Assembly: GCF_001592755.1 (NCBI RefSeq)
Contig: NZ_LUKF01000017.1
Coordinates: 251,646-315,645, forward strand
Origin: Bdellovibrio bacteriovorus
GTDB taxonomy: Bacteria; Bdellovibrionota; Bdellovibrionia; Bdellovibrionales; Bdellovibrionaceae
Reading direction: 5' to 3'
Length of the DNA stretch: 64,000 nt
Positions 9,056 through 18,024 of the stretch are shown piece after piece (within the stretch, counting starts at the first letter, position 1; every line of letters begins with the position of its first letter). The notes beneath the pieces were generated by a model. That model was given only the letters and a program-made list of their open reading frames with translations. It was not told where the DNA came from and ran no database searches. The position numbers were made by a program, and so were the translations under genes.

Positions 9056-9443
9056 AAGCTCTTACGCGCTGGGCAACTTGTAGCTTTGCAAGTGAATTGG
9101 AAGGGTGATGAAAGCTGAATATTTTTCAGTGGAGTTTGTGAATTACTCATTCTTAAGCATTGGCCATCTGTGTCTAAAGTCACTTTGAACCCAGCAAATT
9201 CCGTCAGATCAAATTTAAGAGGTTTTTATTTTAGGTTTTAGTTAAGAAATGGTGTTGAAACGGGACTGAAGTCGTGGCACCTTACTTGCTCATTAGGGTT
9301 CGGTGGCTCCAATTTGGGACCAGTTTGACTCCTTTTTTCAGCCCCATTTGGTTTGGGTGCCGAAAGAACGTGAATTTGATTTTTGATTTAAAGTTTTTGG
9401 GAAGTTTAACAAGAACAAAAAACCATTAAGGAAAGGGAAACCA
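9056..9443 (+). other. Long upstream region of the outer-membrane barrel gene
   Basis: No gene is seen. The stretch holds a sigma-54-type promoter at 9275-9290 and, after the predicted start near 9301, a leader of about 140 bases that is T-rich and contains no obvious known riboswitch. The 200 bases before the promoter would be the place for an activator binding site, but no clear repeat stands out. Confidence 0.5.
9275..9290 (+). promoter_or_regulatory. Sigma-54 (RpoN) -24/-12 promoter
   Basis: TGGCAC (9275-9280), N5, TTGCT (9286-9290) fits the consensus exactly. Together with flanking bases it is nearly identical to the promoter at 22585-22600 (both read CGTGGCACC..ACTTGCT). It would drive the outer-membrane barrel gene at 9444. 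Confidence 0.8.
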
Positions 9444-10421
9444 GTGAAAAAACAAATTTTGATGTCACTGATTTTGGGAACTATGGTTACTGTAGCTGCT
9501 CATGCAGAAGAGCAAGCACAAAACCAAACAGCGAACACAAGCACTGTAAAAGTGACTGACGTTCAAAACAAAGAAGAACAAAAGAAAGATATCGACGAAG
9601 AGATCACGAATGCTCGTATGCGTTCTGAACTTGGTTCGAAATCTCAATGGTCTTTCAAATCTAGCCTTGGCTACAACGGTGGATCTCTTCAAAGACCATT
9701 CGATGCTATCCGTCCTAACTACCGCGCGTCTGCTTCAATCGAGTCCTTGACTCAATTGTCTGGTAACGTAGGTGTTAACTACCGTGTTTCTAAAGGTGGT
9801 AACCTTTCTTTCGGTACTGGTATCGTTGTAATGGATCCTCTTCACGGTGACATCACGAAGGATTTCCAAGATCCTCGTAACTCAAACCGTAAAGTACGCC
9901 GTTCTCAAGTTTCTACTCCGTACCTTGATTACAGCCACGGTTACCGCGCTTTCGACATGCAAATGATCTCTAGCGTGACTTACTCTCACTACACTGAAGA
10001 AGATTCTACTGATTACTACAACCTTTTGGGTAACGTATCTGTAAGCCAAACTGTGCTTGCTGATTTCGGTTCTTCTAAATGGTCTGGTGGTGCTTCTATC
10101 TCTATCGATAAAGACATCGCTAAAGGCGCAATGGACCAAGTTGATGCTCGTTATGACTACGGTGTAGGTTTGTTCCCATTCGCGGAATACACTTTCAACG
10201 ATACATTCTCTTTCAGAACAGTTTTCGGTTACTTCCAATTTGCTAGATACGAAGACTACACTGAAGAAGGTCTTTACCAACTTGAGCCATACCAATCAGT
10301 TGGTATCGGTATCTCTGTTACTCGTGATATCTACGTTTATCCAAACGTACAATTCACTCCTAAAGATATCCGCGACGACCGTACAAACGTTGCAGTATCT
10401 GCTAACTTGAACTTGTTCTAA
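9444..10421 (+). CDS. Outer-membrane beta-barrel protein
   Basis: A 325-residue exported protein. The start is GTG at 9444 with AAGGAAAGGG upstream. The signal peptide is about residues 1-21 (ending AHA). A charged, probably helical linker (VQNKEEQKKDIDEEITNARM) precedes alternating strands such as FKSSLGYNGGSLQ, GNLSFGTGIVVM and KWSGGASISID, each with aromatic residues at strand ends, and the chain ends in LNLF, a typical C-terminal barrel signal for BAM recognition. About 10-12 strands can be counted. No enzyme motif is seen; a porin-like or structural role is likely. Transcription is probably sigma-54 dependent and ends at a strong hairpin. Confidence 0.8.
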   Translation: MKKQILMSLILGTMVTVAAHAEEQAQNQTANTSTVKVTDVQNKEEQKKDIDEEITNARMRSELGSKSQWSFKSSLGYNGGSLQRPFDAIRPNYRASASIESLTQLSGNVGVNYRVSKGGNLSFGTGIVVMDPLHGDITKDFQDPRNSNRKVRRSQVSTPYLDYSHGYRAFDMQMISSVTYSHYTEEDSTDYYNLLGNVSVSQTVLADFGSSKWSGGASISIDKDIAKGAMDQVDARYDYGVGLFPFAEYTFNDTFSFRTVFGYFQFARYEDYTEEGLYQLEPYQSVGIGISVTRDIYVYPNVQFTPKDIRDDRTNVAVSANLNLF

Positions 10422-10452
10422 TTTGAACTCGCTCATTTGAGTGAAATAGAAA

Positions 10453-10482
10453 CCCACGGCCACAAGCTGTGGGTTTTTTTTT
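10453..10482 (+). terminator. Intrinsic terminator after the barrel gene
   Basis: Arms CCCACGGC (10453-10460) and GCTGTGGG (10466-10473), with one G-U pair, are followed by nine T. Confidence 0.88.
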
Positions 10483-10517
10483 ATGTCTATTCCTCTTCTG
10501 TTTTCTCAGGATTGTTT

Positions 10518-10598
10518 TCAACTGGAGGCGTCTGCAATCGCCGCCCCGGTGAATAAAGAGATACCTACAAGGCAAGCTACCAGATACTTCGACGTCAT
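10518..10598 (-). CDS. Possible 26-residue exported peptide
   Basis: A short frame starting ATG at 10598, with AAGGAGAG 4 bases upstream, reads MTSKYLVACLVGISLFTGAA then IADASS and stop. It has the layout of a signal peptide (K, hydrophobic core, small residues before the end) with almost no mature part, so it may be a membrane peptide or a leader peptide. It is too short for statistics. The strong ribosome binding site is the main support. The barrel-gene terminator lies downstream and could end its transcript. Confidence 0.4.
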   Translation of the reverse strand: MTSKYLVACLVGISLFTGAAIADASS

Positions 10599-10737
10599 AA
10601 TCTCTCCTTTGTTTCAAACTGTACGGACAGTATTCAAAACAAAGCGTCCTTATTGGATCTTAAATAGGGGATTCTGTCTTTATACAGAAATTAGCGCTGC
10701 GGGCACGGGGCACGAGAAGCTCGTCTTCTTAGAAAGA

Positions 10738-10763
10738 AAAAACCCACTTTGCAGTGGGTTTTT
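10738..10763 (-). terminator. Intrinsic terminator after the M23 lipoprotein gene
   Basis: Perfect 11-base arms AAAAACCCACT and AGTGGGTTTTT with a 4-base loop. The T run on the minus strand ends transcription from the fatty-acid/glyA side; the structure is symmetrical and may work both ways. Confidence 0.85.
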
Positions 10764-10773
10764 GAAGTTTGAT

Positions 10774-11340
10774 TTAAAGTTTTGCTGTCGCTGACATCGG
10801 CAACAGAGGAAGAGGATCAATCGGACCGCGATCTTTGCGGATCTCGAAGTGCAAATGAACGCCTGTAGCGCGTCCTGTACGGCCCATGGCGCCGATAACT
10901 TCGCCTTGGTGAACTCTTTGGCCTTCCGACACCAAGATCTTGTCAAAGTGAGCGTAAAGCGTTGCCCAGCCATCGCCAGACTCGATCAAAACCATTTTTC
11001 CATAACCACGGAACTCACGACCCGCATAGATCACAGTTCCTGATTGAGAAGCCAAAATCGGCGTTCCTTTAGGAGCGGCCAAATCAATACCCAAATGAGG
11101 GCGTTTTTTCTTAGGTAAAAAACCACGTGTCATACGAGCGCGATCCACGGGCCAATCAAACGTCAACTGTTGTTGTATCGAAGGGCTGTGGTCAGAAGCC
11201 GTGCTGCGAGCGTCAGACGCGCCGCCCGGCTTGAAATACTCGCGTGAAAGGGGAGTGTGAAAAGTGGTGCAGGAGCCCAACGCTCCTACAAAGAAAATGC
11301 ATCCTGCAAATTTAACTAGCTGATTCCATCCTGGTGTCAT
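10774..11340 (-). CDS. M23-family (LytM-like) peptidase lipoprotein
   Basis: A 188-residue lipoprotein with lipobox LGSC at about residues 20-23, placing it on the periplasmic face of a membrane. The LytM domain is complete: H-x3-D in HLGIDLAAPKG (about residue 81) and HLHFEI (about residue 160), the four usual zinc/catalytic positions, plus GYGKMVLI-x-SG. Members cut peptide cross-links of peptidoglycan or, when degenerate, activate amidases; the intact ligands suggest an active enzyme. The ATG at 11340 is chosen because it gives a proper signal sequence. A TATACT box 6 bases upstream hints at a promoter giving little or no leader. It lies 91 bases after glyA. Confidence 0.87.
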   Translation of the reverse strand: MTPGWNQLVKFAGCIFFVGALGSCTTFHTPLSREYFKPGGASDARSTASDHSPSIQQQLTFDWPVDRARMTRGFLPKKKRPHLGIDLAAPKGTPILASQSGTVIYAGREFRGYGKMVLIESGDGWATLYAHFDKILVSEGQRVHQGEVIGAMGRTGRATGVHLHFEIRKDRGPIDPLPLLPMSATAKL

Positions 11341-11430
11341 GCTTTGAGTATACTTAATAACCCCGCGGATCCAAAGCATTATTTTGGAATTACCGGATGA
11401 TAATTCCAAAACGACACAGGTCTTTTAATA

Positions 11431-12678
11431 CTAATAAATGGGGAACTGTTTGCAGAGTTGCTTCACATCTTCATGAATTTTGGACTTCATTGCGACATCT
11501 TCTGGATTATTCAGAACTTGCGCAATCCATTTAGCAATCTGCTTCATCTCGGAAGTGCCCATACCTCTTGTTGTTAAAGCAGGTGTTCCAATACGAACAC
11601 CACTTGTGACAAACGGCGAGCGCTTTTCATTTGGCACAGTGTTTTTATTTACAGTGATGCCGGCCTCATCCAAAGAATGTTCCGCCACTTTGCCTGTGAT
11701 TTCACGATCGCTCAAATCCACAAGAATCAAGTGATTGTCTGTGCCGCCAGTCACAAGTTTGAAGCCCAAAGAAAGCATTTCATCGGCCAAAGCTTTCGCG
11801 TTTTGAATCACTTTTTCGCTGTATTGCTTAAACTCGGGCTTTAAAGCTTCGCCGAAAGCCACGGCTTTTCCGGCGATAATATGTTCAAGCGGTCCACCTT
11901 GGATGCCCGGGAAGATGCGTGAATTCATGGTCTTCGCTTTTTCTTCTGAGTTCGTCAGAATCATACCGCCACGAGGACCGCGCAAAGTTTTGTGCGTAGT
12001 AGTCGTGATATAGTCTGCATACGGAACGGGAGAAGGATGATGTCCTGTCGCCACAAGACCTGCAAAGTGAGCCATGTCGACAAGCAACTGTGCGCCGACT
12101 TCATCTGCGATCTCTTTGAATTTTGCGAAGTCCAAAAGGCGAGGGTAGGCGCTGTAACCAGCGATAATTAACTTCGGTTGTGTTTCTTTCGCTGTGGCGC
12201 GGATTGTATCATAATTGATGCGACCCGTTTCAGCATCTAACTTGTAAGAAGCCGCTTTAAATAAAAGTCCGCTGAAGTTCACCGGAGAACCGTGAGTTAA
12301 ATGTCCACCGTGGGAAAGATCCATTCCAAGAATAGTGTCACCCGCTTTACAAGCCGCCAAGTAAACAGCCATATTTGCTTGAGAGCCTGAGTGAGGTTGT
12401 ACGTTCGCAAAACCCACACCAAAAAGTTTTTTGGCTCTTTCGATTGCAAGACTTTCTACAGTGTCGACGTTGACGCAACCACCGTAATAGCGTTTTCCCG
12501 GGTAACCTTCCGCATACTTATTTGTCAAAATGGAGCCTTGAGCCTCCATCACCGCACGCGAAGTGTAGTTTTCAGAAGCAATCATCTCTAATCCGAATTG
12601 CTGACGATCTGATTCTTTGTTAATCGCCGCTAAAATTTCAGGATCAACTTGCGCTAAAGATTGAGACGTAGAATGCAT
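11431..12678 (-). CDS. glyA: Serine hydroxymethyltransferase
   Basis: A PLP enzyme that converts serine and tetrahydrofolate to glycine and methylene-tetrahydrofolate, the main source of one-carbon units. The 415-residue length is usual. Visible signatures are ASENYTS near residue 36, [15 protein letters not shown], and the PLP-lysine motif [14 protein letters not shown] around residue 230. AAGGAG lies 6 bases before the ATG. It follows rpiB after 169 bases in the common fabF-rpiB-glyA order. That gap holds no recognisable glycine riboswitch. Confidence 0.97.
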   Translation of the reverse strand: MHSTSQSLAQVDPEILAAINKESDRQQFGLEMIASENYTSRAVMEAQGSILTNKYAEGYPGKRYYGGCVNVDTVESLAIERAKKLFGVGFANVQPHSGSQANMAVYLAACKAGDTILGMDLSHGGHLTHGSPVNFSGLLFKAASYKLDAETGRINYDTIRATAKETQPKLIIAGYSAYPRLLDFAKFKEIADEVGAQLLVDMAHFAGLVATGHHPSPVPYADYITTTTHKTLRGPRGGMILTNSEEKAKTMNSRIFPGIQGGPLEHIIAGKAVAFGEALKPEFKQYSEKVIQNAKALADEMLSLGFKLVTGGTDNHLILVDLSDREITGKVAEHSLDEAGITVNKNTVPNEKRSPFVTSGVRIGTPALTTRGMGTSEMKQIAKWIAQVLNNPEDVAMKSKIHEDVKQLCKQFPIY

Positions 12679-12847
12679 AAAAGCTCCTTCATGGCTTCTG
12701 ATTAGAAGGATTATTGCGTGAATGGGACTTAATGAAAAGCCTCAACAACCAGTGTCGCTGTTAGGATCTTTTGAAGCTTCTGATGCAAAAAATGGAATCA
12801 ACATCGGCATTATCATCGCCAATGATCAGTTTCAGGAGGAATTATTT

Positions 12848-13318
12848 CTAGCAGGGAAGTTCGAGCTTATTGACTCGATTTCGATGTCGGCCGCCAGCAA
12901 ACTTCGTTTCTAAAAAAGCTTTGATCATTTTCACGGCCAAATTAGGCGCAATGAAACGAGCCCCCATGCAAAGAATGTTTGCATTATTATGTTCCCTTGA
13001 AAGACGAGCGACATCTTCGTCCCAACAAAGAGCGGCGCGCACTTGCGGGTAACGATTTGCACGGATCGCCATACCTTGGCCTGATCCACAGATCAAAATA
13101 CCCAAAGCAGGACCTTCAAGTGAATCTTGAACTCCGTTTTTCTTGTTTTGAAGTTCTACTTCAACAATGTTTTTGCAAACTTTGTCGGCGTAATCGGGAT
13201 AATCGATAGAATCGGGTGTGTGTGTCCCTAAATCCTTCCATTGAAGGTCGGGGAAGGCTGCCATCACTTTCAGTTTTAAATCCAACCCTGCGTGATCACA
13301 ACCTATGTACACAACCAT
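12848..13318 (-). CDS. rpiB: Ribose-5-phosphate isomerase B
   Basis: Interconverts ribose-5-phosphate and ribulose-5-phosphate in the pentose phosphate pathway. The 156-residue chain shows the RpiB hallmarks: an N-terminal GCDHAGLDLK, LICGSGQGMAIRAN (the phosphate and anomeric-ring-opening loop) and NNANILCMGARFI. It starts 8 bases after fabF and is surely co-transcribed with it. The rpiB-glyA pairing behind fabF recurs in many bacteria. Confidence 0.95.
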   Translation of the reverse strand: MVVYIGCDHAGLDLKLKVMAAFPDLQWKDLGTHTPDSIDYPDYADKVCKNIVEVELQNKKNGVQDSLEGPALGILICGSGQGMAIRANRYPQVRAALCWDEDVARLSREHNNANILCMGARFIAPNLAVKMIKAFLETKFAGGRHRNRVNKLELPC

Positions 13319-13326
13319 GTTTCACC

Positions 13327-14595
13327 CTATTTTAATTTTGAGAATATAATCGACGCGTTTGTTCCGCCGAAACCGAAGCTGTTGTTGATAACATTATCAA
13401 TCTTACCTTCACGAGCTTTGTTAGGAACATAGTCCAAATCACAGTCTTCGCTTGGGTTTTCTAGATTGATTGTCGGTGGAGCTACTTGATCGCGAATCGC
13501 CATCACACAGAAAGCAGACTCAATCGCACCTGCAGCTCCCAACGCGTGACCTGTCATAGATTTCGTAGAAGAAACCCAGACCTTCTTCGCGTGATCGCCC
13601 AAAAGACGTTTGATAGCTGCGGACTCAAGACCATCACCCATCGGTGTGCTTGTGCCGTGTGCGTTTACATACTGAATGTCAGAAGCTTTCAGACCTGAAT
13701 CTTCCAAAGCCATTTTCATCGCACGGAAGCCACCTTCTCCTTCTGGAGCTGGGGACGTCATGTGATAAGCGTCGGAAGAAACGCCGTAGCCCGTGATCTC
13801 GCAAAGAATTTTAGCGCCACGTTTTTCAGCGTGCTCTAAAGACTCAAGGCAAAGAACTGCGGCCCCCTCTGCTAGCACAAAACCATCACGGTCTTTGTCC
13901 CAAGGACGGCTGGCTTTTTCCGGGGCATCATTGCGAGTGGAAAGAGCTCTCATAGAAGCAAAACCACCGACGGCAAGTCCGCAGATAGTGCTTTCTGCTC
14001 CGCCCGCAAGCATCACTTCCGTATTTCCATCACGAATGTAGCGAACAGCATCACCAATAGAGTGAACGCCAGACGCACAGGCTGAAGTGATAGAATAGTT
14101 AGGACCTTTCAGTCCTAAAGCGATAGAAACTTGTCCAGCTGCCAAGTTGGTGATGACAGCAGGGATGAAGAAAGGACTGATGCGGCCTGGTCCTTTTTCC
14201 TTCAATTTTATCGATGTTTCCTCGATGGTATGAAGACCACCGATACCCACACCGATAATGACTCCCGTTTGATCTTTCACATCTTGAGTCAGCTCCAATT
14301 TGGCCATTTCAAGAGCCATCTTGGAAGCTGCGATCGAATAGTGAATGAACTCGTCCATTTTCTTCTGTTCTTTTTTCTCGACGTAAAGATCAGCATTAAA
14401 GCCTTTCACTTCGCCGGCAAAAGTAACATCGAAACCCGTTGTATCGAATTTAGTGATCTTAGCAATACCAGATTGCCCACGTTTTGCGGCAGACCAGCTA
14501 TCCTCAATGGTATTACCAAGGGGAGTGACTGCGCCCACGCCAGTGACGACGACTCTTCTTTGCGGTTTTGATGGACGTTCAAATCGGGAGTTCAT
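13327..14595 (-). CDS. fabF: 3-oxoacyl-ACP synthase II
   Basis: Condensing enzyme that elongates acyl-ACP with malonyl-ACP. The 422 residues include the Cys-His-His triad: C in [10 protein letters not shown] (about residue 173), H in [11 protein letters not shown] (about 311) and H in [12 protein letters not shown] (about 350). The N-terminus [14 protein letters not shown] is typical; about 13 extra residues precede it. The gene lies 6 bases after acpP in the fatty-acid operon. Confidence 0.97.
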   Translation of the reverse strand: MNSRFERPSKPQRRVVVTGVGAVTPLGNTIEDSWSAAKRGQSGIAKITKFDTTGFDVTFAGEVKGFNADLYVEKKEQKKMDEFIHYSIAASKMALEMAKLELTQDVKDQTGVIIGVGIGGLHTIEETSIKLKEKGPGRISPFFIPAVITNLAAGQVSIALGLKGPNYSITSACASGVHSIGDAVRYIRDGNTEVMLAGGAESTICGLAVGGFASMRALSTRNDAPEKASRPWDKDRDGFVLAEGAAVLCLESLEHAEKRGAKILCEITGYGVSSDAYHMTSPAPEGEGGFRAMKMALEDSGLKASDIQYVNAHGTSTPMGDGLESAAIKRLLGDHAKKVWVSSTKSMTGHALGAAGAIESAFCVMAIRDQVAPPTINLENPSEDCDLDYVPNKAREGKIDNVINNSFGFGGTNASIIFSKLK

Positions 14596-14601
14596 AAAAA
14601 A

Positions 14602-14838
14602 TTAAGCTTTTCCTTTTTTCTCAAGGTAAGAAGCTACGTCTTGAACAGTTTTCAACTTCTCAGCGTCTTCGTCTGGAATTTCAAGATCGAATTCTTCTTC
14701 CATAGCCATCACAAGTTCAACGATATCAAGGCTGTCTGCACCTAGGTCGTCGATGAAAGAAGCTTCAGGCTTCACTTTATCTGGATCTACGCCTAATTGC
14801 TCAACGATGATGTCTTTTACTTTTGGATGAATTGCCAT
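14602..14838 (-). CDS. acpP: Acyl carrier protein
   Basis: A 78-residue acidic carrier of growing acyl chains. The phosphopantetheine attachment site is S36 in [15 protein letters not shown]. Length and helix pattern are standard, and AGGAGG lies just upstream of the ATG. It sits between fabG and fabF, with 127 bases separating it from fabG, so an extra promoter before this highly expressed gene is possible. Confidence 0.97.
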   Translation of the reverse strand: MAIHPKVKDIIVEQLGVDPDKVKPEASFIDDLGADSLDIVELVMAMEEEFDLEIPDEDAEKLKTVQDVASYLEKKGKA

Positions 14839-14965
14839 TTGTCCTCCTAATATGCGTTCATCTAATTTAATTCACAAGTCTAGTCGTCATCTGCCTTTTA
14901 ATTGCAGCTGACTTTTTATTTTTGCGAATAGGCTCTGAAAACAGAGTTCTATTCAGCAAAAAAAT

Positions 14966-15715
14966 TTAATTCATATGCATGCCGCCGTTTACATCCAGAG
15001 TATGCCCTGTGATGTATTTCGATTCGTCACTGAGAAGGAATCGAACGGCTTGCGCAACGTCTGTTCCTTCGCCGATTTTAGCCAAAGGGATTTTCTCCAT
15101 CATCTTGGCTTTAACGTCTTCAGAAAGAACTTCTGTCATTTCAGTTCCAATAAATCCAGGCGCTACGTTGTTCACGCGGATATTGCGTGAGGCAAGTTCT
15201 TGAGCCACGGATTTCGCAAAAGCGATAGTTCCAGCTTTAGAAGCCGCGTAGTTCGCCTGTCCGGCATTTCCAATTTCACCAATGATCGAAGTGATATTCA
15301 CGATGGAACCTTTGCGAGATTTCATCATCGGTTTAGTGAAAGCTTTCGTGACTAGGAAAGTGCCACGAAGATTTGTATTGATAACAGAGTCAAAGTCTTC
15401 GGCTTTCATGCGCAGAAGAAGTTGGTCTTTAGTGATACCCGCGTTATTTACCACGCCATCCACTTCAGGCCATTTTTCCAAAATGTGTTCGACAGCTTCG
15501 TTTACGGAAGCTTCGTTAGCGATGTCCATTTTGATGTAGAAGTGACCTTCACCCGGAAGAGTGTGAGCAACTTGTTGAGCGGCTTCTTCGCGTGAAGAGT
15601 AAGTGAACGCTACCTGAGCGCCTTCTTCCGCAAGAAGTTTTACGATAGCAGCTCCAATGCCGCGGCTACCGCCAGTTACAACGATTTTCTTTCCTTGAAG
15701 AGATTTTCCACTCAT
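14966..15715 (-). CDS. fabG: 3-oxoacyl-ACP reductase
   Basis: NADPH-dependent short-chain dehydrogenase that reduces 3-oxoacyl-ACP. The 249 residues show the Rossmann motif TGGSRGIGAA near the N-terminus, the NNAG motif, catalytic S in NITSIIGEIGN and Y-x3-K in NYAASKAG (about residue 157), ending in TLDVNGGMHMN. The start at 15715 is set by AAGGA 7 bases upstream; a TTG two codons earlier is less likely. Confidence 0.96.
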   Translation of the reverse strand: MSGKSLQGKKIVVTGGSRGIGAAIVKLLAEEGAQVAFTYSSREEAAQQVAHTLPGEGHFYIKMDIANEASVNEAVEHILEKWPEVDGVVNNAGITKDQLLLRMKAEDFDSVINTNLRGTFLVTKAFTKPMMKSRKGSIVNITSIIGEIGNAGQANYAASKAGTIAFAKSVAQELASRNIRVNNVAPGFIGTEMTEVLSEDVKAKMMEKIPLAKIGEGTDVAQAVRFLLSDESKYITGHTLDVNGGMHMN

Positions 15716-15770
15716 GTGCAAGTCCTTTTCAGCACACTTTGGCCGAACTCAGAGTAAAGCTCAAGAAATT

Positions 15771-16745
15771 TCAATGACTCGAAGCTTTCAAAAAATCCTC
15801 AATATTTTTAATATCTTCCATGCTTGTTGTGGTCATCACTTTGAAGTAATCACCATCAATCTTTTTTAGAAGACCTTGAAGGACTTTACCTGCGCCACAT
15901 TCGATGATTTGAGAGTGACCCAGGGATTTTAAAGTCTCCATGCTTTGAGTCCAACGAACAGGTGCAGAAACTTGGCGAATCAAATTTTCGCGAAGAACAG
16001 AACCTTCTGTTTCAGATTTAGCATGGAAGTTTTGAATAACAGGGAATGCGGCCTTGTTGAATTCCATCGCAGTCAGCACTTCGCGCATTTTATCTTCGGC
16101 AGGCTTCATCATTTCGCAATGAAATGGTGCTGACACCGTCAATGGAATAAGTTTGGCTCTTTTTGGAGCATCGGCAAAGATAACTTCTGGTTTGAAGTTG
16201 TCTTTCAACCAATTGATAGCGGCCTGTGATCCTGAAATCACGATCTGTCCCGGAGAGTTGAAATTCGCTGGAGAAAGTGGCCCCACTCCGGAATTTTTCA
16301 CGACGTAATTGCAAAGGGTTTCAACTTGATCGGGCTCTAAGCCAAGAACGGCAACCATGCCACCTTTACCAACAGGAACAGCCGATTGCATAGCTTGTCC
16401 ACGAGTGCGAACCGCGCGCATGCCTTGATCAAAACGAATCACATCAGCTGCAACTAAAGCCGCGTACTCGCCGATAGAGTGTCCAGCCGCTGCAGAAACT
16501 TTCAAATTAAATTCATTGCGCAAAACTCTTTGCGTGGCTGTTGATACCAAAAGCAATGCGGGTTGAGTGTTTTCCGTCAAAGCAAGATCTGATTCACTGC
16601 CTTCAAAGCACAGTTTTTTCATGTCTTGCTTCAGAGCTTCAGAGCCTTCTTCGAAAGTCTCTTGAGCGATTTTGAAGTTATCAAACAAAAAACGGCCCAT
16701 GCCAGGTTGTTGGCTGCCTTGTCCAGGAAATGCTAATGTAAACAT
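15771..16745 (-). CDS. fabD: Malonyl-CoA:ACP transacylase
   Basis: Moves malonyl from CoA to ACP. The 324-residue chain has FPGQGSQQPGMG at the N-terminus, nucleophile S in AAGHSIGEYAAL (about residue 90) and the catalytic H in VSAPFHCEMM (about residue 206). It begins 2 bases after fabH, showing close co-transcription, and is followed by fabG after 55 bases. Confidence 0.96.
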   Translation of the reverse strand: MFTLAFPGQGSQQPGMGRFLFDNFKIAQETFEEGSEALKQDMKKLCFEGSESDLALTENTQPALLLVSTATQRVLRNEFNLKVSAAAGHSIGEYAALVAADVIRFDQGMRAVRTRGQAMQSAVPVGKGGMVAVLGLEPDQVETLCNYVVKNSGVGPLSPANFNSPGQIVISGSQAAINWLKDNFKPEVIFADAPKRAKLIPLTVSAPFHCEMMKPAEDKMREVLTAMEFNKAAFPVIQNFHAKSETEGSVLRENLIRQVSAPVRWTQSMETLKSLGHSQIIECGAGKVLQGLLKKIDGDYFKVMTTTSMEDIKNIEDFLKASSH

Positions 16746-16747
16746 TT

Positions 16748-17743
16748 TTAGTACCTCAATAGAATACTGCCGGAAGTAAGACCTGCACCGAAAGCGGTAA
16801 GCAGAATCGTCTGACCCCGTTTGATTTTTCCATTTTTAACTGCCCAATCAAAGGCAAGAGGGATGGAGGCTGCAGAAGTGTTACCTGTTTCTTGAAGGTA
16901 AACAATCACGCGCTCCATAGGGAACTTGAACTGATCTGCAACAGCTTCGATGATGCGCTTATTGGCCTGGTGAGGCACGATCCAGTCAACTTGTTCAGGA
17001 GAAACTTTATTGTGCTCAAGAGCTTCTTGGCAGCACAACGCCATTGTACGAACGGCATTTTTGAAGATTTCACGGCCCTTCATTGTCATGAAGTTTAAGC
17101 CTTTATCAATCGCCTCATGAGATTGAGGGATGCGACTTCCGCCCGCAGGTAAAATCAAAAGCTCAGCTAAAGTTCCATCCGCATGCAGATGTGAACTTTC
17201 GATGACGTTTTTATCGCCTTCAGCCGCACGAGAAAGAACCCACGCACCCGCACCATCTCCGAAAAGAATGCAAGTTTCGCGGTCTTTGTAATTCATGTAG
17301 CGAGAAAGAACTTCGGCACCAATCACCAGAACGTTTTTGTACATTCCTGTACGGATGAATTGGTCCGCGATGGAGATACCATAAAGAAAGCCGGAACAAG
17401 CGGCATTCAAATCCACCGCCATGATGTTTTTAGCCCCCAACTTGGCTTGCACGAATGCAGCCGTGGATGGCATCTGGTGGTCACCAGTCACGGTGCCCAC
17501 AAGAATCATGTCGATGTCTTCGATTTTTAAATTGGCGTCTTCAAGAGCTCTTTTGGCGGCGATCACGCAAAGATCAGATGTAGCCTGATCTTCGGATGCG
17601 ATATGGCGGCGTTCGATCCCTGTTCTTTCAACGATCCATTGGTCGTTTGTCTCCACCATTTTTTCAAGATCCTTATTTGAAAGAATCTTTTCTGGTAGAT
17701 ACGAGCCTATCCCTGAAACTCGAGATCGATACATTCCTGCCAT
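16748..17743 (-). CDS. fabH: 3-oxoacyl-ACP synthase III
   Basis: Starts fatty-acid synthesis by condensing acetyl-CoA (or a branched primer) with malonyl-ACP. The 331 residues contain the triad C in NAACSGFLYG (about residue 116), H in VPHQANKRI (about 254) and N in GNTSAASIP (about 286). AAGG stands 8 bases before the chosen ATG. The gene follows rpmF by 23 bases; plsX, commonly found between rpmF and fabH, is absent here. Confidence 0.96.
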   Translation of the reverse strand: MAGMYRSRVSGIGSYLPEKILSNKDLEKMVETNDQWIVERTGIERRHIASEDQATSDLCVIAAKRALEDANLKIEDIDMILVGTVTGDHQMPSTAAFVQAKLGAKNIMAVDLNAACSGFLYGISIADQFIRTGMYKNVLVIGAEVLSRYMNYKDRETCILFGDGAGAWVLSRAAEGDKNVIESSHLHADGTLAELLILPAGGSRIPQSHEAIDKGLNFMTMKGREIFKNAVRTMALCCQEALEHNKVSPEQVDWIVPHQANKRIIEAVADQFKFPMERVIVYLQETGNTSAASIPLAFDWAVKNGKIKRGQTILLTAFGAGLTSGSILLRY

Positions 17744-17766
17744 GGAGTCAACCTTGCTGTAAGTGA

Positions 17767-17952
17767 TTACTTAGCTGCGCTGATTTGTTTGCCTTTGTAG
17801 TACAATGCACCGTCAGCACCTTTAGATGCACGGTGAGGGCGTACTAGCTCGCCAGTTTTCTTTTCAACAGCTACTGCTGGAGCAGATAGACCGTCATGAG
17901 AGCGGCGCATGTCACGGCGAGAGCGAGACGTTTTCTTCTTAGGAGTTGGCAT
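17767..17952 (-). CDS. rpmF: Ribosomal protein L32
   Basis: A 61-residue basic ribosomal protein with the typical start [20 protein letters not shown]. The zinc-binding cysteines found in some L32 forms are absent, so this is the zinc-free type. It lies between the YceD-like gene (72 bases upstream) and fabH, the usual neighbourhood linking ribosome and lipid synthesis. Confidence 0.95.
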   Translation of the reverse strand: MPTPKKKTSRSRRDMRRSHDGLSAPAVAVEKKTGELVRPHRASKGADGALYYKGKQISAAK

Positions 17953-18024
17953 TTCAAACCTCTTTTTGAGTCATTTATAATTGAAGCACGTTAATTTAAC
18001 CAAAGAACAATAAAAATCAACACT

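Noticed and set aside
10483-10794. 103-residue plus-strand frame after the barrel gene
   Set aside because: It has no ribosome site, runs through a terminator and the start of the M23 gene, and reads unlike a protein.
12679-12847. Possible glycine riboswitch before glyA
   Set aside because: The conserved aptamer cores were not found in this 169-base gap.
12722-12913. 63-residue plus-strand frame between glyA and rpiB
   Set aside because: The sequence looks plausible in part, but there is no ribosome site, it runs into rpiB on the other strand and interrupts a known operon.
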